From JBFXDW01 sp050180745 (GTDB taxonomy: Bacteria; Pseudomonadota; Alphaproteobacteria; UBA9219): DNA of 12,532 nt. The stretch spans positions 1-12,532 of the forward strand of contig JBFXDW010000056.1 in NCBI GenBank assembly GCA_050180745.1, written 5' to 3'. The notes under the pieces are model-generated. The model saw only the letters and a list, made by a program, of their open reading frames with translations. It searched no databases and had not been told where the DNA came from. Below, piece after piece: positions 1 to 6,767 of this stretch. Each line of letters opens with the position of its first letter. The first letter of the stretch is position 1. Both the position numbers and the translations under genes were made by a program.

Positions 1-38
1 GGCGAATGCAAGCAATCTAACACGAACACAGATAAAGA

Positions 39-64
39 AAAAGCGCTGTATTTTCAGCGCTTTT
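39..64 (-). terminator. Rho-independent terminator of the tRNA-Cys gene
   Basis: A 10-bp perfect stem (AAAAGCGCTG at 39-48 with CAGCGCTTTT at 55-64) encloses a 6-nt loop. Read on the minus strand it ends in a T-rich tract and lies about 45 nt past the tRNA 3' end. The stem is symmetrical, so it could also stop a plus-strand transcript entering from the left. Confidence 0.8.
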
Positions 65-66
65 GT

Positions 67-100
67 GAACATCTATGAACGGGAGCGAACGTCTGCGAAT
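67..100. repeat. 10-bp-phased GAAC repeats in the tRNA-Cys trailer
   Basis: GAAC occurs at 67-70, 77-80 and 87-90, with GAAT at 97-100, an exact 10-bp spacing. The blocks 67-86 and 87-106 also resemble each other as an imperfect 20-bp direct repeat. The array lies between the tRNA 3' end and its terminator. Regular helical phasing suggests a protein-binding array or integrase arm-type sites, but no integrase is visible in the window. Confidence 0.4.
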
Positions 101-107
101 GAGGTCT

Positions 108-181
108 TGGAGGCACGGGCCGGAATCGAACCGGCATAGACGGATTTGCAATCCGCTACATAGCCATTCTGTCACCGCGCC
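108..181 (-). tRNA. tRNA-Cys (anticodon GCA)
   Basis: The minus strand folds as a complete cloverleaf. The acceptor arms GGCGCGG (175-181) and CCGTGCC (112-118) pair with one G-U. The anticodon arm carries GCA within TTGCAAA, and the T arm has GGTTCGATTCC. The discriminator base is U73, an identity element for cysteinyl-tRNA synthetase, and the CCA end is encoded (108-110). It is the only tRNA seen in the window and has its own promoter candidate and terminator. Confidence 0.97.
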
Positions 182-208
182 TTAATCCTTGAGATCAAGC
201 TGGGGGAG

Positions 209-236
209 CCTATAAAAAACCACTGCTCCCGATCAA
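209..236 (-). promoter_or_regulatory. Candidate promoter of tRNA-Cys
   Basis: On the minus strand TTGATC (231-236) and TATAGG (209-214) are separated by 16 nt, placing transcription start about 20 nt before the mature tRNA. A very GC-rich discriminator (GGCTCCCCC) follows the -10 box, as is usual for stringently controlled stable-RNA promoters. It overlaps the terminator of the upstream yqgE transcript. Both boxes match consensus only partly. Confidence 0.35.
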
Positions 237-262
237 GAGCAGGCAAGATAAGCATTTATCTT
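211..262 (-). terminator. Tandem hairpins ending the yqgE transcript
   Basis: Reading on the minus strand from yqgE there is first a perfect 7-bp stem (AAGATAA, loop ATGC, TTATCTT; 245-262). A 6-bp stem CTGCTC/GAGCAG (223-242) follows, and after three bases a run of six T (214-219). The second hairpin plus T tract fits an intrinsic terminator. The rest of 263-323 holds nothing I can name. Confidence 0.6.
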
Positions 263-323
263 CCCTTTGTGAAGCTCTTTTTTTAAAGTTTCAGCCCCTT
301 TTATTTGATGACACCCCCAAGGC

Positions 324-923
324 TCAGGCATGCCCCACATCGGCAACGAGCAAATCTGGGCTAACCCCCAGTTTCTCATAAGAACGGGCCCATTTAGACC
401 CTATAGACTCATCAAACAAAATATCCTCATCCAAAGGGACCGTCAGCCAGCCGTTTCCTTGAATCTCAGCCTCGATCTGGCCTGCGCCCCAGCCCGCATA
501 GCCAAGCGCCGTAAAACTGCGCACAGGACCCTCTCCTTGGGCAATATCGCGCAGAATCTCAACCGTTGCGGTCATCGAAACGGTATCTGTTACAAAATTT
601 GTCCCTTCGCCCTTATAGTCAGCTGAATGCACGACAAAACCTCGCACAGGATCAACCGGCCCTCCATAATGAATAGGACTATCAATCACAGATTCTTGAA
701 GAGGCACATCAAATTGGCTCAGTAACCCGCTGAACTGCAAGTCTCCAAACAGGCGGTTAACGACAATCCCCATGGCTCCATCAGGACCATGGGAACACAT
801 CAAAATGACTGTCTTTTCAAAACGCGGGTCCCGCATCGTCGGCATAGCGATCAAAAACTGCCCGGCCAGCCCCGAAGAGGGCAACCATGAAGAGGCTGTT
901 TTTTCTTCCTGTGAGCTACTCAT
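324..923 (-). CDS. yqgE: YqgE/AlgH family protein (UPF0301, DUF179)
   Basis: This 199-aa protein has the full length of the YqgE/AlgH family. The family signature is clear near the N-terminus: LAGQFLIAMP (residues 19-28), then the DPRFEKTVILMCSH stretch, then GAMGIVVNR. The conserved central HYGGPV and the later LGYAGWGAGQIEAEI segment follow. No signal peptide or membrane segment is seen, so it should be cytoplasmic. The molecular function of the family is not settled; members have been linked to regulation (AlgH) in pseudomonads. The ATG at 923 has only a weak ribosome-binding site, but the conserved LAGQFLIAMP block rules out a start much further downstream. It diverges from dsbD across 44 bp, so the two genes probably share a control region. 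Confidence 0.93.
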   Translation of the reverse strand: MSSSQEEKTASSWLPSSGLAGQFLIAMPTMRDPRFEKTVILMCSHGPDGAMGIVVNRLFGDLQFSGLLSQFDVPLQESVIDSPIHYGGPVDPVRGFVVHSADYKGEGTNFVTDTVSMTATVEILRDIAQGEGPVRSFTALGYAGWGAGQIEAEIQGNGWLTVPLDEDILFDESIGSKWARSYEKLGVSPDLLVADVGHA

Positions 924-967
924 GCTGGTAGTTTATCAGTCTCAAGCTTTCACTGTCCATAGATATA

Positions 968-3028
968 ATGATGAACTCTCTCCTCAGATTCTTAACCTTT
1001 TGCTTGCTCTTATCCCTCTCATACTCGCATGCATCAGCCGCTGTCGGCTCATGGCAACATGATAACGACCTGAGCCTACGGCTTATTTCCGCAACAAAAG
1101 CGACAGGAAACAGCCAAGAAATCATACTTGGGCTTGAGATAGACCTCAAAGAGGGCGTTCATACCTATTGGCGGTCTCCAGGGTTTGCTGGCGCGCCGCC
1201 TCATTTGGACTGGGCAAAATCAGAGAATTTTGAGAGTGCCGAAATCTTATATCCTGCACCTGTCCGCTTTGGCCCCGCACCCTTCGATTCGATCGGCTAT
1301 GAGGGCCATATCGTCCTACCGCTCAAGATCGCGCTTCATAAAACAGGTCAAGCATTCAAGGCGCAGGCACATCTTGACCTCCTGATCTGCAAAGAGCTCT
1401 GCCTTCCTAAACAATTTGATCTTGAAATTTCCCTTCCCTCAGGAACTACCGGAAAATCTGCGGAAGCCCCTTTGATAGAAGCCGCTCTAGCCCGTGTGCC
1501 TAAAGCCCCCACAGAAAGCACGATTCACATCGACAGTGCCACTCTTGATAAAACAATTCTATCTTTGTCTCTCCGCGCCGACCAGCCGTTTAAAACTCCC
1601 GACATTTTCATAGAAACCCAAAAGGACATCGACTTTCAGGCACCCGTTTTCACGATCAACGCCAATGCCAACGAAGCCAAACTCCGCATCCCCTTTACTT
1701 CCGAAAACGCTTTCACTTTAGCCGATCTTACAGTCACAATTACCGACGGACAGAATGCGCTGACCCAGAACCTTGGCAGCATAGAAGAGACAAGAACCCC
1801 GCCTCTGCCCTTTTGGTGCATTCTGGCTTTAGCCCTTCTTGGTGGGTTCATTTTAAATCTCATGCCCTGCGTTTTACCTGTGTTGTCGCTTAAAATATTC
1901 TCGCTTATCCGCTACAAGCGCAAATCAAGAGCCGTTATTCGCCGCGCTTTTCTGTCAACTGCAGCAGGGATCTTGTTTTCCTTCTTTGTCCTCGCCACAA
2001 CCATGATCGCCCTTAAAGCGTCCGGCCATGCCGTAGGGTGGGGAATTCATTTCCAACAACCGCTTTTCCTCGTCTTCATGATCGTCGTTTTGACCTTTTT
2101 TGCAGCGAATTTATGGGGCTTTTATGAGCTCGGCATGCCCCGCCTTATTCAAAAACTGATTGATCCTGAAAAGCACCCCCGTCTTTCAGGAGACTTTGCC
2201 AATGGCGCCTTAGCGACAATGCTGGCAACGCCTTGTTCCGCCCCTTTTCTAGGAACAGCCATCAGCTTTGCCCTTGCCGCAGGATGGGTTGAGATTCTAT
2301 CCGTCTTTATGGCACTTGGAGTCGGCATGGCCCTACCCTATCTTTTGATCGCAGCTCAACCACGCATTGCATGGCTGTTTCCGGCTCCTGGGGCATGGAT
2401 GCAAACGCTATCCCGTATTCTAGGTTTTGGGCTTGCAGGAACGGCCCTATGGCTTTTAAATATCCTGCACGCACAACTAGGCGGCATGGGAAGCCTGATC
2501 ATCGCGGGAACCATGGGCGCAATGCTGTTCATGATCATCTTGCGGCACCGTGGAGCCTCTCCCTTCATCACCTACCCCGGCTTTACAGCTATTCTAATAA
2601 CCGTGTTCAGCCTTGCCCTATTAGCCAGCACACCGCTTCATCTGACACGAAACAATGGGCTCTGGCACGCCTTCGAAGAAGCCGCCATAGAGCGCAGTGT
2701 ATTAGAAGGAAAAACCGTATTTGTTGATGTGGGCGCGGATTGGTGTCTGACCTGCAAGATGAATAAGCGCTTTGCTCTGGCCGATGAAAGAGTTACAAAG
2801 CGCCTCTTTCATGATACGAATGTTATCGCCATGCAGGGCGATTGGACAAATCCTGATCCGGTGATTACAGATTTCTTGCGTAAATACGAACGCTTTGGAG
2901 TCCCTTTCAACATCGTGTTTAACAAGATGAATCCAGCAGGACTTGTTCTTCCAGAAATTCTAACGCCCGACATTGTCCTTAAAGCATTAGGCCCTGATAA
3001 TGTATGCAAAGACGGCGAATCATGTTAG
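968..3028 (+). CDS. dsbD: DsbD/ScsB-type protein-disulfide reductase (electron-transporting membrane protein)
   Basis: The 686-aa protein has the three-part DsbD design and would carry reducing power from cytoplasmic thioredoxin across the inner membrane to periplasmic thiol proteins. A signal peptide (MMNSLLRF... to about residue 24, cut near ASA) precedes an N-terminal periplasmic beta domain with C141-x3-C145. The membrane domain starts near residue 275, and its cysteine pair is C301 (in NLMPCVLP) and C423 (in ATPCSAPF), 122 residues apart as in the classical E. coli protein. The C-terminal thioredoxin domain carries W592-C593-L-T-C596. All three redox pairs are intact. The start may be 968 or the adjacent ATG at 971; the ribosome-binding site is weak. 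The large N-terminal domain with CxxxC is closer to ScsB than to enterobacterial DsbD. The TAG stop overlaps the edge of the palindromic element at 3027. Confidence 0.95.
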   Translation: MMNSLLRFLTFCLLLSLSYSHASAAVGSWQHDNDLSLRLISATKATGNSQEIILGLEIDLKEGVHTYWRSPGFAGAPPHLDWAKSENFESAEILYPAPVRFGPAPFDSIGYEGHIVLPLKIALHKTGQAFKAQAHLDLLICKELCLPKQFDLEISLPSGTTGKSAEAPLIEAALARVPKAPTESTIHIDSATLDKTILSLSLRADQPFKTPDIFIETQKDIDFQAPVFTINANANEAKLRIPFTSENAFTLADLTVTITDGQNALTQNLGSIEETRTPPLPFWCILALALLGGFILNLMPCVLPVLSLKIFSLIRYKRKSRAVIRRAFLSTAAGILFSFFVLATTMIALKASGHAVGWGIHFQQPLFLVFMIVVLTFFAANLWGFYELGMPRLIQKLIDPEKHPRLSGDFANGALATMLATPCSAPFLGTAISFALAAGWVEILSVFMALGVGMALPYLLIAAQPRIAWLFPAPGAWMQTLSRILGFGLAGTALWLLNILHAQLGGMGSLIIAGTMGAMLFMIILRHRGASPFITYPGFTAILITVFSLALLASTPLHLTRNNGLWHAFEEAAIERSVLEGKTVFVDVGADWCLTCKMNKRFALADERVTKRLFHDTNVIAMQGDWTNPDPVITDFLRKYERFGVPFNIVFNKMNPAGLVLPEILTPDIVLKALGPDNVCKDGESC

Positions 3029-3172
3029 AGCCTATTCATAATCTAGATTCCGGCGTTGGCTTTTTGCCCGTTTTCTGCGGTTCGCTGCGCACGTACCCCA
3101 ACGTACGCTTACGCTGCGATCCTCGAAAACGAACAAAAATCCTTAGCCGGAACAAGATTCTGAACAGGCTCT
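3027..3172. repeat. ~146-bp imperfect palindromic (MITE/REP-like) element
   Basis: The left arm starts AGAGCCTATTCATAATCT at 3027. The reverse complement of the right end (down from 3172) starts AGAGCCTGTTCAGAATCT. The arms continue to match with scattered changes for about 60 nt each (shared blocks TTCCGGC, TTTTTG, CGTTTTC). They meet at an inner GTAC-CCCAAC-GTAC hairpin near 3100. A transcript would fold into one long hairpin. The element begins inside the dsbD stop codon and accounts for most of the 196-bp gap before the next gene. No transposase gene is inside, so it is a non-autonomous repeat. Confidence 0.75.
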
Positions 3173-3224
3173 CAGAAACCACGGGTCAGGTTTCATTAAT
3201 CCTCTTTATCCCCTCGCGTAACCA

Positions 3225-3839
3225 ATGAAACAAAAAGAGCTATTTAACACCTTAGAAACGCCAGATCGGCCCTCACTCGTCCCTTACGAATACCCTAAGG
3301 ATATGAAGGACTGGAACGGCATTATGCTCGTTGGAGAGGCTCCGGGGAAGGAAGAAGACCTCCAAAAACGCCCTTTTGTTGGTAGAAGCGGTAAATTACT
3401 TGATGAAACGCTAGAAAAAGCAGGACTAAGTCGCAAAAACTGCCTCATAGCCAATGTTTTTCGCATCAGACCGCCTCAAAACAAGGTAGAATACTTCTTT
3501 TCATCTCTCAAAGCCGCAAAAAACGATGGAACCGCTCTTTCTGAAGAAATGGGGCGTTTTGGCTCGAAATGGCTTATAAGCGATTATATGAATGACATCA
3601 ATGCGTTACGAGATGAAATTAAAGCAAAATCTCCCCAAATGGTGATTGCCCTTGGAAGAACGCCTTTTTGGGCTCTGACTGGAGAGAATGGCCTTTTGAG
3701 CGCCGTAGGGCAACGTTTCCCCTGTCGCCTAGCCCCTTCTTTCAAAGTCATGCCCACCTATCACCCCAGCTTTATCCTGCGCGGCAACTGGAAGCTGCAA
3801 GATGAGTGGATCAGCCATTTTCGTGCTGCAGCACTTTAA
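3225..3839 (+). CDS. Uracil-DNA glycosylase superfamily protein lacking the Fe-S cysteines
   Basis: The 204-aa protein shows the family 4-like motif 1, GEAPG at residues 37-41 followed by ED, RPFVGRSGKLLDETL (about 49-63), and the C-terminal motif TYHPSFILRG (178-187). It therefore belongs to the uracil-DNA glycosylase superfamily and would remove uracil, or another damaged base, in base-excision repair. Family 4 enzymes bind a [4Fe-4S] cluster through four cysteines: an N-terminal CxxC, one in the KCRPP segment and one shortly after. Here the N-terminus has no cysteine, the equivalent of KCRPP reads FRIRPP (80-84), and only C73 and C167 exist. A 40-residue region around 95-135 looks unlike standard members. 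Function is thus less certain than the fold. Its last 22 coding bases before the final codons are repeated at 4521, beyond the brnTA genes. There is no obvious ribosome-binding site. Confidence 0.8.
   Translation: MKQKELFNTLETPDRPSLVPYEYPKDMKDWNGIMLVGEAPGKEEDLQKRPFVGRSGKLLDETLEKAGLSRKNCLIANVFRIRPPQNKVEYFFSSLKAAKNDGTALSEEMGRFGSKWLISDYMNDINALRDEIKAKSPQMVIALGRTPFWALTGENGLLSAVGQRFPCRLAPSFKVMPTYHPSFILRGNWKLQDEWISHFRAAAL
3809..3830 (+). repeat. Left copy of 22-bp direct repeat flanking brnTA
   Basis: These 22 bases lie in the 3' end of the glycosylase gene, encoding ISHFRAA, and recur without mismatch at 4521-4542. The right end of this copy falls within a 12-bp perfect palindrome, GTGCTGCAGCAC, which the second copy lacks. 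Confidence 0.9.
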
Positions 3840-3846
3840 TCTTCTC

Positions 3847-3875
3847 TTGACTTTTGTACACAAAATATGTTTAAA
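3847..3875 (+). promoter_or_regulatory. brnTA promoter with internal palindromic operator candidate
   Basis: TTGACT (3847-3852) and TTTAAA (3870-3875) are separated by exactly 17 nt. Between the boxes lies TTTTG-TACA-CAAAA (3852-3865), an inverted repeat well placed as the operator for the ribbon-helix-helix antitoxin BrnA, which is known to autorepress its operon. Transcription start is predicted near 3882. Confidence 0.5.
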
Positions 3876-4157
3876 TCAGCGGTGAAATATGAATGGGATG
3901 AAAACAAAAGGCTTTCAAACATAGAAAAGCATGGCCTTGATTTTATTGATTCCATAGACGTGCTGGAGGCTCCCCATATACTGCTTAAATCTTCCCATAG
4001 GGAAGAAATGCGTTTTTTAGCTGTTGGCCGTCTCGATGAGCATTTTGTAACAATTATTTACACTCTCAGAAACCTCAACATTAGGATCATTTCTTTCAGG
4101 AGAGCACGCCATGAAGAAAAAAGAAAATATTGTGAGTTATACAGCAGCAGAGCTTAA
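3867..4157 (+). CDS. brnT: BrnT family toxin (type II toxin-antitoxin)
   Basis: The protein has the BrnT pattern: YEWDENKRLSNIEKHGLDF at its start, a central strand region with FLAVGRL and VTIIYTLR, and the C-terminal RIISFRRARHEEKRKY block. BrnT toxins are ribonucleases of RelE-like fold that inhibit translation and are neutralised by BrnA. From the ATG at 3867 it is 96 aa. A GTG at 3882 gives 91 aa, starting right at the conserved KYEWDE block as most family members do. The GTG also fits better because the ATG lies upstream of the predicted -10 box and neither start has a Shine-Dalgarno. The predicted transcript would begin at or next to this GTG, so brnT may be leaderless. It overlaps brnA by 47 nt, implying tight co-translation. 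Confidence 0.92.
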   Translation: MFKSAVKYEWDENKRLSNIEKHGLDFIDSIDVLEAPHILLKSSHREEMRFLAVGRLDEHFVTIIYTLRNLNIRIISFRRARHEEKRKYCELYSSRA

Positions 4158-4443
4158 AAAAATGCAAGCTAAAAGCCAAACGGATCTTTCTCGTATAGAC
4201 AAGATAAGTGAAGAAGAGCTTGAAAAACTCATCGCCGCTAACCCTGACGAACAAAACACCTCTGTCGATTGGACACAGGCAGAACTTGTTCTGCCCAAAG
4301 CCAAGACATCTGTTCATCTACGACTCGATCAGGATATTGTGGATTTTTTTAAATCTCAGGGAAAAGGACACATTTCACGCATGCAGGCCGTCCTAAAAAT
4401 GTATGCAACCACACACCAACGACATGATTCAACACATCGGTAA
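4111..4443 (+). CDS. brnA: BrnA family antitoxin (ribbon-helix-helix DNA-binding protein)
   Basis: This 110-aa protein ends in the BrnA signature: DWTQAELVLPKAKTSVHLRLDQDIVDFFKSQGKG (about residues 53-86) followed by HISRMQAVLKMY. It should dimerise through a ribbon-helix-helix fold, bind the brnTA operator, and wrap BrnT with the charged, helical N-terminal part (residues 10-45). A good ribosome-binding site (CAGGAG near 4098) precedes the ATG, so the antitoxin should be translated more efficiently than the toxin. The start lies 47 nt inside brnT. The stop codon is part of a short inverted repeat GGTAAA/TTTACC (4439-4463), a weak hairpin without a T tract. Confidence 0.92.
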   Translation: MKKKENIVSYTAAELKKMQAKSQTDLSRIDKISEEELEKLIAANPDEQNTSVDWTQAELVLPKAKTSVHLRLDQDIVDFFKSQGKGHISRMQAVLKMYATTHQRHDSTHR

Positions 4444-4520
4444 AAAAGCCCACCGAATTTACCTTAAACAACACCTTGTTAACCCTATAGAAAAATGAAA
4501 ATAAGGCCACAATTACCTTT

Positions 4521-4542
4521 GATCAGCCATTTTCGTGCTGCA
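4521..4542 (+). repeat. Right copy of 22-bp direct repeat flanking brnTA
   Basis: It is identical to 3809-3830. Translated in the glycosylase frame it gives ISHFRAATQ and then TAA, so it looks like the displaced original 3' end of that gene. The rest of the gap 4444-4640 contains only weak hairpins, such as AACAA-cacc-TTGTT near 4470. Confidence 0.9.
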
Positions 4543-4642
4543 ACGCAATAACAAAACACACTCTTATGTTGCCGAAATGATACGGATTTCCTTGCATATT
4601 CCTATCTTAAAGGGCTAATCATTCCCTCTAACTCGTGGATAG

Positions 4643-4651
4643 TGTTATAAG
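4643..4651 (+). promoter_or_regulatory. dxs: Candidate extended -10 promoter of dxs
   Basis: TG-T-TATAAG matches an extended -10 element. It would start transcription near 4658, giving a 5' leader of about 41 nt before the TTG start at 4699. No convincing -35 box is present. Confidence 0.35.
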
Positions 4652-4698
4652 GACCGATGCGCTCTTTTTGGAAGGCGCGGACGGTAAGGAGCTTTATT

Positions 4699-6696
4699 TT
4701 GACAAAAACAAACGATAAAAAAGACCCCATCATGGGCATTAACGCGCTTGAAGCAGGACAGGTCCGTGCTCGCAGCGAACGCCCTGAAACACCTCTTCTT
4801 GACACTATTCCTGACGTGATGGCTCTGCGGCAACTGCAGCCCGAGCAACTCCAACAGCTCGCCGATGAGGTTCGCGAGGAAGTCATCAGCACCGTTTCCG
4901 CAACAGGAGGCCATCTGGGATCAGGCCTTGGGGTCGTTGAAATGACCGTGGCGCTTCACTATGTCTTCAATACGCCCGAAGACAAGATCATCTGGGATGT
5001 CGGCCACCAAGTTTATCCGCACAAAATATTGACCGGTCGCAGAAACCGCATCCGCACCTTACGCCAAGGCGGCGGACTGTCTGGCTTCACCAAACGCGCC
5101 GAAAGCGAGTTTGATCCCTTTGGTGCAGGGCACAGCTCGACATCCATATCCGCAGGGCTTGGCTATGCCGTCGGACGCGACCTCAACCAAAGGAAAAACC
5201 ATGTCATTTCCGTTATCGGCGATGGCTCAATCAGCGCAGGCATGGCTTACGAAGCCTTGAATAATGCTGGCGCTATGGATTCGCGGCTTATTGTCATCTT
5301 GAACGATAATGATATGTCGATTGCACCACCTACTGGTGCTCTCAGCGCCTATCTTTCGCGGCTGGCCTCGTCCAAAGAGTACCGGAGCATCCGCCACATC
5401 GCCAAGGAATTCTCGAGCATTTTCCCCCGCCCTCTCAAGGAGGCCGCTCGCAAGGCCGAGCACTACGCACGAGGCATGGTCACAGGCGGCACGCTGTTTG
5501 AGGAAATGGGGTTCTATTATGTCGGCCCCATTGATGGCCACAATTTTGAACATCTTGTCCCTGTTCTTGAGAATGTACGCGACGACCCTCAGGGCGGCCC
5601 TGTGCTCATCCATATCGTCACAAAAAAAGGACGCGGCTATGCTCCGGCTGAAACGGCCCCTGATAAAATGCATGGTGTGTCTCGGTTTAACGTTGTAACC
5701 GGTGCGCAGGATAAATCTCCTAACACGCCTCCCTCCTACACGCGCGTGTTTGGGGAATCTCTCGTCAAAGAAGGTGAGAAAGACGATAAGATCGTTGCCA
5801 TCACGGCAGCTATGCCCGCAGGAACAGGCCTTGATATTTTCGGCGATCGTTTCCCCGATCGTCTGTTCGATGTCGGCATTGCCGAACAACATGCCGTGAC
5901 TTTTGCCGCAGGGTTAGCCTGCGAAGGACTTAAACCCTTTTGTTCGATTTATTCCTCTTTCATGCAACGCGCCTATGACCAAGTCATGCATGACGTGGTT
6001 CTACAAAAACTGCCTGTACGGCTCATCATGGATCGCGCGGGCCAAGTCGGCGCGGACGGCCCAACGCATGCTGGTTCTTATGATTTAGCGTTCATGGGAT
6101 GCTTGCCAGACATTGTTTGCATGGCTCCCTCGGACGAGGTAGAGCTGACCCACATGGTTGCTACTGCAGCAGCCTATGACGAAGGCCCCACATCCATTCG
6201 CTATCCGCGCGGTAACGGCATAGGGCTGAAACTCCCCGAACAAGGCGAAGTCCTTGAGATCGGCAAAGGCCGGATTGTCAAAGAAGGCAGCAAAATCGCA
6301 CTTTTGAATCTCGGCACGCGCATGGAAGAATGTAAGGAAGCCGCCGAGGATTTGGATGCACGCGGCCTTTCCACAACCATAGCCGACATGCGTTTTGCCA
6401 AGCCGATTGATATGGATATGGTCAAACGCCTAGCCTCCTCACATGAAGTCATCATCACGATCGAAGAAGGCTCAATCGGAGGCTTTGGGTCGCACGTCGT
6501 ACATCATCTGGCTATGGCGGGAATGTTAGACCATGGCCTCAAGATCAGGCCTCTGGTTCTGCCGGATCGTTTCCTCAATCACGACACTCCTCAAAAACAG
6601 TATGAGGAAGCCGGATTGAATGCGAGTGCTATCGTCGCCAATGCGCTAGCAGCCTTAGGAAATGAAGAAGCCGCCGCGTTAATCTCGCGAGCATAA
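4699..6696 (+). CDS. dxs: 1-deoxy-D-xylulose-5-phosphate synthase
   Basis: The enzyme condenses pyruvate and glyceraldehyde 3-phosphate, with thiamine diphosphate, into DXP, the first step of the MEP isoprenoid pathway. The conserved N-terminal PLLDTIPDV and GGHLGSGLGVVE blocks, WDVGHQVYPHKILTGRR, and GAGHSSTSIS are present. The thiamine-diphosphate motif runs from GDGSISAGMAYEALNNAG to LNDNDMSIAPP. The central catalytic-Glu block is DVGIAEQHAVTFAAGLA, and the C-terminal transketolase domain contains EEGSIGGFGSHV. I chose the TTG at 4699 (665 aa) because AAGGAG (4686-4691) lies 7 nt upstream. The ATG at 4657 overlaps the promoter candidate and precedes that site, and the ATG at 4732 lacks one. 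hpnM follows after 71 bp with no terminator between, so the two are probably co-transcribed. Confidence 0.96.
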   Translation: MTKTNDKKDPIMGINALEAGQVRARSERPETPLLDTIPDVMALRQLQPEQLQQLADEVREEVISTVSATGGHLGSGLGVVEMTVALHYVFNTPEDKIIWDVGHQVYPHKILTGRRNRIRTLRQGGGLSGFTKRAESEFDPFGAGHSSTSISAGLGYAVGRDLNQRKNHVISVIGDGSISAGMAYEALNNAGAMDSRLIVILNDNDMSIAPPTGALSAYLSRLASSKEYRSIRHIAKEFSSIFPRPLKEAARKAEHYARGMVTGGTLFEEMGFYYVGPIDGHNFEHLVPVLENVRDDPQGGPVLIHIVTKKGRGYAPAETAPDKMHGVSRFNVVTGAQDKSPNTPPSYTRVFGESLVKEGEKDDKIVAITAAMPAGTGLDIFGDRFPDRLFDVGIAEQHAVTFAAGLACEGLKPFCSIYSSFMQRAYDQVMHDVVLQKLPVRLIMDRAGQVGADGPTHAGSYDLAFMGCLPDIVCMAPSDEVELTHMVATAAAYDEGPTSIRYPRGNGIGLKLPEQGEVLEIGKGRIVKEGSKIALLNLGTRMEECKEAAEDLDARGLSTTIADMRFAKPIDMDMVKRLASSHEVIITIEEGSIGGFGSHVVHHLAMAGMLDHGLKIRPLVLPDRFLNHDTPQKQYEEAGLNASAIVANALAALGNEEAAALISRA

Positions 6697-6767
6697 TCTT
6701 GACACATAGTCGTTTTATCAGCACAACTGTAGCGTCTTCACTGCAGCCTTTTTCTTTGGGATAAAAA

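Larger units (their letters stand above)
3809..4542. mobile_element. Putative repeat-bounded brnTA cassette
   Basis: A 712-bp unit holding only brnT and brnA lies between perfect 22-bp direct repeats. The left copy is part of the glycosylase gene. The right copy keeps the same reading frame and runs ISHFRAATQ then TAA, i.e. a second plausible glycosylase C-terminus (native end ISHFRAAAL). The simplest reading is insertion at the 3' end of this gene with replacement of its terminal codons, in the manner of attL/attR. No recombinase is present, so movement would have to be in trans or by homologous or illegitimate recombination. Confidence 0.5.

Noticed and set aside
3150..3165. GAAC-N8-GAAC resembling an alphaproteobacterial LexA box
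   Set aside because: The spacing is 8 rather than 7, and it lies within the right arm of the palindromic element, whose other arm does not keep it.
4439..4484. Terminator after brnA
   Set aside because: Only short AT-rich inverted repeats without a T tract are present.
5227..5892. 221-codon open frame antisense to dxs
   Set aside because: It lies entirely within well-conserved dxs coding sequence, has no recognisable domain, and is explained by codon bias on the opposite strand.
6699..6727. Perfect TTGACA upstream of hpnM as a separate promoter
   Set aside because: No -10-like hexamer lies at 16-18 nt; it may be chance within a dxs-hpnM operon.
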